7,903 bases of DNA from Thermoflexales bacterium (GTDB lineage Bacteria; Chloroflexota; Anaerolineae; Fen-1058). The notes below the pieces were generated by a model, which saw only the letters and a program-made list of their open reading frames with translations, searched no databases and was not told the origin of the DNA. Where the stretch lies: contig JAUQXD010000267.1 of assembly GCA_030834835.1 (NCBI GenBank), forward strand, positions 1 to 7,903. Reading direction: 5' to 3'. Made by a program: the position numbers and the translations under genes. Below, one piece after another: positions 1-6,463 of the stretch (positions are counted from its first letter, which is position 1; every line of letters begins with the position of its first letter).

Positions 1-2070
1 ATGCCAACCATCTCTCTGACTCGACGAACCTTTTTAGAAGGATCGGCCGGCAGCGGCAAGACGACGCTGGCTGTGGCACACTTGCGCGACCTGATCGATA
101 GCGGCGCGCCCGGCAACAGCGTCTTGATTCTTGCGCCGCAACGCAGTCTGCTGAAGCCCTATCAGGTGCTGCTGCATCAAGCGGATTTACCGGCAGGCGA
201 ACAGATCGACGCCTTGACGATTGGCGGCCTGGCGCGGCGCTCGGTAGATTTGATGTGGCCGGCGGTTGCGGCCGAGGGCGGCTTCAAACAACCCGATCGG
301 CCACCCACCTTCCTCACGCTGGAGACGGCGCAGTATTATATGGAATTTGTCGTGCGCCCGTTCGTGGCCGAGCGCTTTTACTTTGAGCATGTGCGCGTCT
401 CGCCCGATCGCCTGTACAGCCAATTGCTGGACAACCTCAACAAAGCGGCGCTGGTCGGCTTTCCGCACACCGAGGTTGGCAAGCGCCTCATCGACGCCTG
501 GGAAGGACCGTCGGCGCAGACCATCACGTTTGCGCAAGTGCAAGACTGCCTCAATCGTTTTCGCGAATATTGTCTGACGCATAATCTGCTGGATTTTTCC
601 CTGCAAATCGAGTTGTTCCGCGATTTGCTCAAGCGCGGCTGGTTCCGCGAACGGCTCTTCAATCGTTATCAGCATCTCATCATCGATAACGTCGAAGAGG
701 ACACGCCCGTCATGCATGACCTCTTACGCGATTGGCTGCCGCACACGGCTTCGGCGCTGATCGTGTACGATACCGATGCAGGCTATCGATCGTTTTTGGG
801 CGCCGATGCTCAATCGGCTTACACGTTGCGCGAGAGTTGCGATGAGCAAATCGTTCAGACTCAATCGCATGTAACCTCGAGCGACCTGCACCATCTTGAA
901 GATCATGTCTCGCGCTTGCTGGGTGTGCATAGCGATCTCCCTATGCGAACGGACGGACACGCCGCGCTCGAATTCGGCGGCGGGCGTTTTCATCCGCAGA
1001 TGATTGACTGGACCGTGGAGCGTATCGTCGATCTCATCAAGCACAACGTCGAGCCGTGTGACATCGTCGCACTGGCGCCGTTTCTGGGCGATGCGCTGCG
1101 CTTTGCGATCGAAGAACGCCTGCATCCACACAACATCCCGACGCGATCGCTGCGGCCCTCACGCGCGTTGAATGAAGAAACAGTCACGCGCGGCTTGATG
1201 ACGCTGGCGGCCCTCGCACATCCCGATTGGCAGATCGTGCCCCCGCAGGCCGATGTGGCGCAAGCCTTGATTTTGTGCATCGCGGGCCTCGATCCGGCGC
1301 GCGGGCACCTGCTGGCCGAACGACTTTATCGGACCAAAGATGGCAAAGCATCGTTCAATTCATTCGATGTGCTGAAGCCCGAACTGCAAGATCGAATTGG
1401 TTACGAGGTCGGCGCGAAGGTCGATCGATTGCGCACGTGGCTGAGCGAAGTCCGATCGGGCGAAGCACAACCGCCGCTCGATCATTTTCTGGCGAAGCTG
1501 TTTGGCGAAGTGCTGTCGCAACCAGGCTTCGGCTTTCATGATCAAATCGATCCAGGCCGCATCACCGCGCAGATCGTGGAGTCGGCGCGCAAATTTAGAC
1601 AGACCATCAACCCCGATCCGTATGCGGCCAGCGTCGATCCGACTGTGGCGCGTGATTACGTGCGGCTGGTGGCCGAAGGCGTCGTGGCCGCCACGTATGT
1701 GGTTAGCCCATATGCCGAGACGCCGAACGCCGTGCTGCTCGCGCCCGCGTACACGTTCTTGCTCAGCAACGAATCGGTCAGTTATCAGTTCTGGTTGAAT
1801 GCGGGCAGTCCGGCGTGGTGGGAGCGGTTATATCAGCCGTTGACGCATCCGTATGTGCTGCGGCGTGATTGGCCGCGCGACCAGAAGTGGACGGATACCG
1901 ACGAGCAAGAAGCGCGACGCCTGGCGCTGTTGCGTTTGTTGCGCGGCTTGATTCGCCGTTGCCGCACGAAGATCTACCTTGCGATTAGCACGCTCAACGA
2001 ACAAGGTTTCGAGGAACGCGGGCCGCTGCTGACGCTGGTTCAGCAAGTGCTACGCGATAGTGGAAATTAG
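1..2070 (+). CDS. UvrD/RecB-like superfamily I P-loop protein, probably a degenerate helicase
   Basis: 689 residues. Walker A is intact (G14-S-A-G-S-G-K20-T21), with the 'EGSAGSGKT' look of UvrD/RecB/AddA proteins. Motif II, DExQD in UvrD, reads D229-N-V-E-E-D234, so Asn replaces the first catalytic acid. The motif III region (Y256-D269, 'YDTDAGYRSFLGAD') aligns with 'GDxDQSIYxFRGAD' but has Ala for Gln and Leu for Arg. Residues 352-381 resemble the UvrD 2A-domain segment ending in '...IPT'. A motif VI-like 'EARRL...LRG' (E637, R639, R640, R648) lies near the C-terminus. I see no motif V (TxHxxKGxE) and no nuclease domain. The family predicts DNA-dependent ATPase or translocase activity; the substitutions suggest ATP binding with weak or no hydrolysis. 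No Q-motif precedes Walker A, although the window begins at this ATG and a more upstream start cannot be excluded. The P-loop/UvrD-like assignment is firm; the function is not. Confidence 0.8.
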   Translation: MPTISLTRRTFLEGSAGSGKTTLAVAHLRDLIDSGAPGNSVLILAPQRSLLKPYQVLLHQADLPAGEQIDALTIGGLARRSVDLMWPAVAAEGGFKQPDRPPTFLTLETAQYYMEFVVRPFVAERFYFEHVRVSPDRLYSQLLDNLNKAALVGFPHTEVGKRLIDAWEGPSAQTITFAQVQDCLNRFREYCLTHNLLDFSLQIELFRDLLKRGWFRERLFNRYQHLIIDNVEEDTPVMHDLLRDWLPHTASALIVYDTDAGYRSFLGADAQSAYTLRESCDEQIVQTQSHVTSSDLHHLEDHVSRLLGVHSDLPMRTDGHAALEFGGGRFHPQMIDWTVERIVDLIKHNVEPCDIVALAPFLGDALRFAIEERLHPHNIPTRSLRPSRALNEETVTRGLMTLAALAHPDWQIVPPQADVAQALILCIAGLDPARGHLLAERLYRTKDGKASFNSFDVLKPELQDRIGYEVGAKVDRLRTWLSEVRSGEAQPPLDHFLAKLFGEVLSQPGFGFHDQIDPGRITAQIVESARKFRQTINPDPYAASVDPTVARDYVRLVAEGVVAATYVVSPYAETPNAVLLAPAYTFLLSNESVSYQFWLNAGSPAWWERLYQPLTHPYVLRRDWPRDQKWTDTDEQEARRLALLRLLRGLIRRCRTKIYLAISTLNEQGFEERGPLLTLVQQVLRDSGN
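2062..2065 (+). promoter_or_regulatory. Weak Shine-Dalgarno (GGAA) supporting the start at 2073
   Basis: GGAA lies seven bases before the ATG at 2073, inside the last codons of the preceding gene. This spacing favours that ATG over the later in-frame Met codons at residues 5 and 15, and it fits translational coupling across the two-base gap. Confidence 0.4.
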
Positions 2071-2072
2071 TC

Positions 2073-2690
2073 ATGCTGCCTGAAATGTTCGACATATGGC
2101 GTGAAGTCAACGGCATGCCCAGACTCGCCGGGCACAGCCCATGGCGGCCCTCGTTAACCACGAGGCGTATCGCCATGATACTGGTGGCGGCTATGCCGAC
2201 ACTGATCAACATCGGCATCGGCCTGGCTTATTTTCTCGGCGGGCGCGGCAAATGGCCGGTGGCAGCCGCTTATATCACCAGCCTTGCCTTGACGATCGTC
2301 ATCGCTATCACGATTGTGCGCGCACTCAAGCGCCCGATCGATCTGGACGAGCAGCGCGGCCAACTCGATTGGCTGGACAGCATGGACGGCGATGAGCGCA
2401 GTCTCTGGCGAGGCGTTGCTGCGCGTTGGTTGCGCCAGTCGGCGGTTTTAACGGTGCTGGGTCTGGTGCCGGTGTTCAGTGCCATTACGTGTACTGCTGC
2501 CATCATCCGCACGACGCGCGTCTTGCAGATCGCACACGCAGTCGGGGTGCCGCCTGCTTACAAGCGCACGGCGCAGATCGTTCGAATCGCCGCGACTATC
2601 ATCCTGGGCACTTACGGCGCAATCGCCACCTTCCTGCCCTTCTTCGCCATGCGCTCAGCCATCAATCCGCCGATTATTCTGCGACCTTAG
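2073..2690 (+). CDS. Unrecognised four-helix membrane protein
   Basis: 205 residues; I do not recognise the family. Four hydrophobic segments are visible, at about 33-56, 62-83, 124-145 and 171-192, with no signal peptide cleavage site. The first 30 residues are polar and contain several Trp and Pro. The loop between helices 2 and 3 (about 84-122) is strongly charged, with an acidic run around 'DSMDGDERS' and basic ends. The loop between helices 3 and 4 is Arg/Lys-rich (R146, R149, K164, R165), so by the positive-inside rule some of these loops are probably cytoplasmic. There are no catalytic motifs. The gene starts two bases after the stop of the P-loop protein and is very likely co-transcribed with it. 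It precedes an ABC exporter operon, but nothing in it resembles a permease or accessory subunit. Codon use and base composition match the neighbours, supporting a real gene. Confidence 0.75.
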   Translation: MLPEMFDIWREVNGMPRLAGHSPWRPSLTTRRIAMILVAAMPTLINIGIGLAYFLGGRGKWPVAAAYITSLALTIVIAITIVRALKRPIDLDEQRGQLDWLDSMDGDERSLWRGVAARWLRQSAVLTVLGLVPVFSAITCTAAIIRTTRVLQIAHAVGVPPAYKRTAQIVRIAATIILGTYGAIATFLPFFAMRSAINPPIILRP

Positions 2691-2694
2691 CCTG

Positions 2695-2723
2695 TCGCAA
2701 GGAAAACCTGGCAGCTCTATAAT
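2695..2723 (+). promoter_or_regulatory. Possible sigma-70-type promoter for the ABC exporter genes
   Basis: A perfect TATAAT lies at 2718-2723. Seventeen bases upstream is TCGCAA (2695-2700), only a 3/6 match to TTGACA. Transcription would start near 2730, giving a leader of roughly 48 bases before the ATG at 2778. The site sits in the 87-base spacer, the longest in the window, between the four-helix protein and the exporter. A perfect -10 hexamer is uncommon by chance in such G+C-rich DNA, but the -35 is poor, so this is a candidate only. Confidence 0.35.
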
Positions 2724-2777
2724 CGGCCCTCGCGCTGATCGTCTTCGGCGCGATTTCCATCTTTAGCCAAATGACTT

Positions 2778-4529
2778 ATGAACTCTGAATTCTCCATCAA
2801 CCTCAACTGGGCGCCCGGCCGCCGCGATTCCGCCGCACGCTGGGTGCTGTCGCACGCTCTGCGCAACAAACGCTGGATCGTGATCTTGCTGATCGGCGCG
2901 CTGGGCAATGGCCTGGGCGCGTCGCTGATGTTTGTCTACATCGGCCAGGCGTTCAACGCCGTCGCGCAGCCGCCCGTCAACTACGCGCTGATCGGCGCCG
3001 CCGCGATCGGCATCGCGGTCTCACAGATCGTGCGCGGCGTGCTGCAACTGGGTCGCAACTTCGGCAGCGAAGTCATCGGGCAGCGATTGGAACGCGATGC
3101 GCGCCACGAACTCTACGCCAGCCTGATCGGCAAGAGCATGACCTTTCACGATCAGCAATCCGTCGGCGACGTGATGGCGCGTGCCACCAACGATGTGCGC
3201 GAAGTCAACCTGATGATGAACCCCGGCCTGAATCTGGTGGTTGGGTCCGGCATGTTCTTGCTCGTGCCACTGTTCGTCGTGCCGACGCTGCACCCGGCGC
3301 TCATCGCCGTGCCGCTGGTGTACATCTTCGCCTACTTCATCACGCTGCAACGCTATCTTCAGCAATTGCAGCCCGCAACCGAAAATGTGCGTCGTCAATT
3401 TGGCGACATGAACGCCGTGCTGGCCGAATCGATTGAAGGCATCGAGACGGTGAAAGGCGCGGCGCAGGAAGAGCAGGCCATTGAGAAGTTCGAGTCGGGC
3501 GCGGGCGCGTATCGCGACGCGTATGTGCGGCAGGGCTTCATCGAAGCGCGCTTTATCCCCCTGCTCCTGCTGGGCCTCGCCAACGCGCTCGGCCTGGCGC
3601 ATTCGCTGATCCTGTTTCGACAGGGGCTGATCGACATCGGCGCCGTGGTGGCTTTTAACGGGCAGCTGCTGTTGTTCGGATTCCCCACCTTCACGTCGGC
3701 GTTTGCCTATCCGCAAATCGCGTCCGGCCTGTCGAGCGCGCGCCGCATCCTGGCGCTGATCAACGCGCAGAGCGATCTGGACGAAAATCGAGCGGGCTAT
3801 GCTAGCGAGATGAGAGGCGCGATCCAGTTCGATCACGTGACGTTCAACTACCGATCGGATACGCCCGTCCTCGACGACGTGAGTTTTGCAGCGCAGCCGG
3901 GGCAGACCGTCGCCATCGTCGGCCAGACGGGTTCAGGCAAGACCAGCATCATCAAGCTGCTCAATCGCATCTACGATACCAACGCCGGCCGCGTGTTGAT
4001 CGACGGCGTCGATGTGCGCGACTGGCAGATGGCAGCCTTGCGACAGCAGATTTCCATCATCGAACAAGACCTGTTTTTGTTCTCGCGCACGATTGCGGAG
4101 AATATCAAGTTTGGCAATAGCGGTGCCACGCCAGAACAGGTGGAAGCGGCGGCGAAAGCGGCACAGGCGCACGACTTCGTCATGAATTTTGCCGACGGCT
4201 ACAACACCATCGTCGGCGAGCGCGGCGTAACGCTCTCCGGCGGGCAGCGGCAACGCATCGCGTTGGCGCGCGCGCTGCTGACCGACCCGAAGATTCTGAT
4301 CCTTGACGACGCGACCAGCGCCATCGACAGCGCCACCGAAGATCAGATTCAGCAAGCCATCTACACGGCCGCGCGCGGCCGCACCACGATCTTGATCACG
4401 CATCGCCTGTCGCAGATTCGCTGGGCGGATGTGATCGTCGTCATGCGCGGCGGCAAAGTCGCAGCCATCGGCTCGCACGATGAATTGCTGGCGAAGTCGA
4501 AGGCGTATCAGAGAATATTTGCAAGATGA
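2778..4529 (+). CDS. Heterodimeric ABC exporter, subunit with degenerate ATP site
   Basis: 583 residues, a normal half-transporter length. An ABC type-1 exporter membrane domain comes first (six helices at about 33-57, 68-90, 149-169, 171-190, 258-280 and 285-310), followed by the ATPase domain from about 345. Visible motifs are A-loop Tyr358, Walker A G382-K388-T389, Q-loop Gln430, canonical signature L486-S-G-G-Q490, Walker B ending D510-D511, D-loop 'SAID' and H-loop His542. Asp511 replaces the catalytic Glu, as in TM287 and other degenerate subunits of heterodimeric exporters. Its partner is the next gene. Together they should move a lipid, drug or peptide outward across the cytoplasmic membrane; the substrate cannot be read from sequence. 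The start lacks a visible Shine-Dalgarno, but the first 30 residues lead directly into helix 1, so a much later start is unlikely. Confidence 0.95.
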   Translation: MNSEFSINLNWAPGRRDSAARWVLSHALRNKRWIVILLIGALGNGLGASLMFVYIGQAFNAVAQPPVNYALIGAAAIGIAVSQIVRGVLQLGRNFGSEVIGQRLERDARHELYASLIGKSMTFHDQQSVGDVMARATNDVREVNLMMNPGLNLVVGSGMFLLVPLFVVPTLHPALIAVPLVYIFAYFITLQRYLQQLQPATENVRRQFGDMNAVLAESIEGIETVKGAAQEEQAIEKFESGAGAYRDAYVRQGFIEARFIPLLLLGLANALGLAHSLILFRQGLIDIGAVVAFNGQLLLFGFPTFTSAFAYPQIASGLSSARRILALINAQSDLDENRAGYASEMRGAIQFDHVTFNYRSDTPVLDDVSFAAQPGQTVAIVGQTGSGKTSIIKLLNRIYDTNAGRVLIDGVDVRDWQMAALRQQISIIEQDLFLFSRTIAENIKFGNSGATPEQVEAAAKAAQAHDFVMNFADGYNTIVGERGVTLSGGQRQRIALARALLTDPKILILDDATSAIDSATEDQIQQAIYTAARGRTTILITHRLSQIRWADVIVVMRGGKVAAIGSHDELLAKSKAYQRIFAR

Positions 4530-4531
4530 AG

Positions 4532-4604
4532 ACGTGCTGCGTGTTGCGTAGTGCGTGATGGCCTGCACTACAACTGACACGCACCACGCACCACGGAGCA
4601 CGTA
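4532..4604. repeat. Imperfect palindrome built of 7-base units between the ABC genes
   Basis: Two 26-base arms (4532-4557 and 4578-4603) can pair at 23 of 26 positions around a 20-base loop. Each arm sits in an array of four heptads: CGTGCTG, CGTGTTG, CGTAGTG, CGTGATG at 4533-4560, and ACACGCA, CCACGCA, CCACGGA, GCACGTA at 4577-4604. The element fills almost the whole 74-base spacer. A second, smaller hairpin is possible within it: GTAGTGC (4548-4554) with GCACTAC (4565-4571). Such heptad-built intergenic palindromes look like dispersed repeats. That it is multicopy in the genome is inference. Confidence 0.75.
4595..4598 (+). promoter_or_regulatory. Shine-Dalgarno (GGAG) of the second ABC subunit, inside the palindrome arm
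   Basis: GGAG lies five bases before the ATG at 4604, supporting that start over the in-frame ATG at 4610 (11 bases away). The motif falls within the distal arm of the palindrome, so folding of the transcript would pair it with bases near 4537-4540 and could limit ribosome access. Confidence 0.6.
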
Positions 4605-6442
4605 TGGGTATGTTTGGCGGCCTCAATGCCGAGGCTTATGATCGCAGTTACACCGATCGGGCGTTGCTGGCCCGCATCTTCAAATACTTCAGCACCTATC
4701 GCAAACGCATGATCCTGGTGTCGATCGCCACGGTGGCGATGGCGATCTTCGGCGCACTCAATCCGCTGCTCGTGTCAGACGGCGTCGAGTCGCTGGTCAA
4801 CGCCCAGACCGATTTGTATCTGCTTGGCCTGATCGCTGTGGTGCTGTTGATCGGCGTGTTGAACTGGGTGGCGAACTGGGCGCGCCGCCGCCTGACCGCG
4901 ACGATTACGGGCGACGCGGTGCTGGCCTTGCGCCGCGATGCCTTCGATGCCTCGGTCAAACACGATCTGTCGTTCTATGATGAATTTCAGGCGGGCAAGA
5001 TCGTCAGTCGCATCACGTCGGACACGCAGGAATTTGCGCAGATGGTCACGCTGGTCACCGACTTGATCAGCCAGGTGTTGACGGTGATGATTCTGTTGCC
5101 GATCCTGTTTACGATCGAGTGGCGGCTGACATTGCTGGCGCTGGCGATGACGCCCGTGGCGTACTTTACGGCGAGCGGCTTTCGATCGCTGGCGCGGCGC
5201 GCCACGCGGCAAGGCTTCCGCGCAATGGGCGAAGTGAATGCCGCCGTGCAGGAGGCCGTGACAGGTATTCAGATCGCCAAGAACTTCCGGCAGGAAGATG
5301 CGCTGTATCAACACTTTGTGGGCATCAACAAATTATCGTATCAGGTGAATCTGCGGCGCGGCTTCGTGTTAGCCAATGTCTTTCCGACGTTGAATGCGCT
5401 GACGGGCGTGGCGACTGCGATTCTCGTTTACTTCGGCGGGCTTTCGGCGGCGGGCGGCGACATTTCGATCGGGGCGTGGTATCTGTTCGTCGCCAGCGTC
5501 GATCGGTTCTGGTTTCCCATCATCAATATCGCCGCGTTCTGGAGTCAATTTCAGGCGGGCCTATCGGCGGCCGAGCGCGTCTTCGCGCTGATCGATGCTG
5601 AGCCGGTAGTGCATCAAGTGGACAACCGCCCTGCCCCGGCGCTGCGCGGCGAGATCAAGTTCGATCGCGTCAATTTCCGTTACACCGAACAAGAAGACGT
5701 GCTCAACGATTTTTCGCTGCATATTTGCGCCGGCGAGAATGTGGCGCTGGTGGGTCACACCGGCGCGGGCAAAAGCAGCGTCGCCAAGTTGATCGCGCGC
5801 TTCTATGAATTTCAATCCGGCGCCATTACGCTGGATGGCCACGACATCCGCTCGTTCGACTTGAACAGTTACCGCAAGCAACTGGGCATCGTGTCGCAGA
5901 CGCCGTTTTTGTTTGCAGGCACCGTGGCGGATAACATCCGTTACGCGCGACCCGAACTAAGCGATGACGAGATTGAGACGATTGCGCGCCGCATTGGCAA
6001 CGGCGAATGGCTGGATACGCTGCCGAACGGCCTGCAAAGCGATGTGGGCGCGCGCGGCTCACGGCTCTCGATGGGTCAGCGGCAACTCGTCGCACTGACG
6101 CGCGTGCTGGCGCAGCGCCCGGCTGTGTTCATCCTCGACGAAGCCACCGCCTCGATCGATCCGTTCACAGAAAGCCAGATCAAAGATGCGCTCGATTTGA
6201 TTTTGGCCGATTCAACCTCGATCTTGATCGCCCATCGGCTCTCGACGGTGCGCAGTGCCGATCGGATTATTGTGATGCGCGCGGGCGGCATCATCGAAGA
6301 GGGCAATCACGACGCGCTCATCGCGCAGCGCGGTCATTACGCTGAACTATACAACGCCTACTTCCGGCATCAATCGCTGGAGTTTGTCGATACCAATCCA
6401 CGGCTAAAGTTCGCTTTAGAAGCAAAGGCCACCAGCGGCTAA
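4604..6442 (+). CDS. Heterodimeric ABC exporter, subunit with catalytic ATP site
   Basis: 612 residues: a type-1 exporter membrane domain with helices at about 35-57, 71-93, 151-170, 173-192, 254-280 and 286-313, then an ATPase domain from about 350. Motifs are Walker A G384-K390-S391, Q-loop Gln432, signature L488-S-M-G-Q492, Walker B D512-E513 and H-loop His544. The catalytic Glu513 is present but the signature has Met for the first Gly. This is the reciprocal of the upstream subunit, so the pair forms one active ATP site (Glu513 with the partner's LSGGQ) and one degenerate site (partner Asp511 with LSMGQ), as in TM287/TM288 and BmrC/BmrD. The N-terminus is soluble with an 'EAYDRSYTD' segment, and about 25 residues extend past the ATPase fold. 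Expression with the first subunit is expected, although the palindrome may tune its translation. Confidence 0.95.
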   Translation: MGMFGGLNAEAYDRSYTDRALLARIFKYFSTYRKRMILVSIATVAMAIFGALNPLLVSDGVESLVNAQTDLYLLGLIAVVLLIGVLNWVANWARRRLTATITGDAVLALRRDAFDASVKHDLSFYDEFQAGKIVSRITSDTQEFAQMVTLVTDLISQVLTVMILLPILFTIEWRLTLLALAMTPVAYFTASGFRSLARRATRQGFRAMGEVNAAVQEAVTGIQIAKNFRQEDALYQHFVGINKLSYQVNLRRGFVLANVFPTLNALTGVATAILVYFGGLSAAGGDISIGAWYLFVASVDRFWFPIINIAAFWSQFQAGLSAAERVFALIDAEPVVHQVDNRPAPALRGEIKFDRVNFRYTEQEDVLNDFSLHICAGENVALVGHTGAGKSSVAKLIARFYEFQSGAITLDGHDIRSFDLNSYRKQLGIVSQTPFLFAGTVADNIRYARPELSDDEIETIARRIGNGEWLDTLPNGLQSDVGARGSRLSMGQRQLVALTRVLAQRPAVFILDEATASIDPFTESQIKDALDLILADSTSILIAHRLSTVRSADRIIVMRAGGIIEEGNHDALIAQRGHYAELYNAYFRHQSLEFVDTNPRLKFALEAKATSG

Positions 6443-6463
6443 GGGAAAAGACTAGAAACAACC

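Noticed and set aside
187..717. Long minus-strand open frame inside the P-loop gene
   Set aside because: It lies opposite a protein with recognisable family motifs, and its translation is rich in Arg/Gln without a domain. Such antisense frames are common in G+C-rich genes.
1143..1150. GCGATCGC (HIP1) as evidence for a cyanobacterial origin
   Set aside because: Only one full octamer occurs in 7.9 kb. HIP1-rich cyanobacteria would usually show several, and the excess here is of the shorter CGATCG core.
2680..2699. Possible terminator after the four-helix membrane protein: TGCGAC / GTCGCA with an 8-base loop
   Set aside because: The stem is only six pairs, overlaps the stop codon, and is followed by AGGAAAA rather than a T-run, so it does not qualify as an intrinsic terminator.
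3021..3836. 271-codon minus-strand open frame inside the first ABC gene
   Set aside because: The plus strand encodes a clear ABC exporter throughout. The antisense translation is His/Gln/Arg-rich, low in hydrophobic structure, and typical of a shadow frame.
4532..4604. CRISPR array, attenuator or mobile insertion sequence between the ABC genes
   Set aside because: The repeats are contiguous heptads with no spacers, there is no transposase or target duplication, and there is no T-run after the palindrome.
6393..6410. Promoter-like hexamers (TTGTCG ... TAAAGT) ahead of the dehydratase
   Set aside because: Each box matches only about 4 of 6 and the spacing is about 15 bases, too short and too weak to claim.
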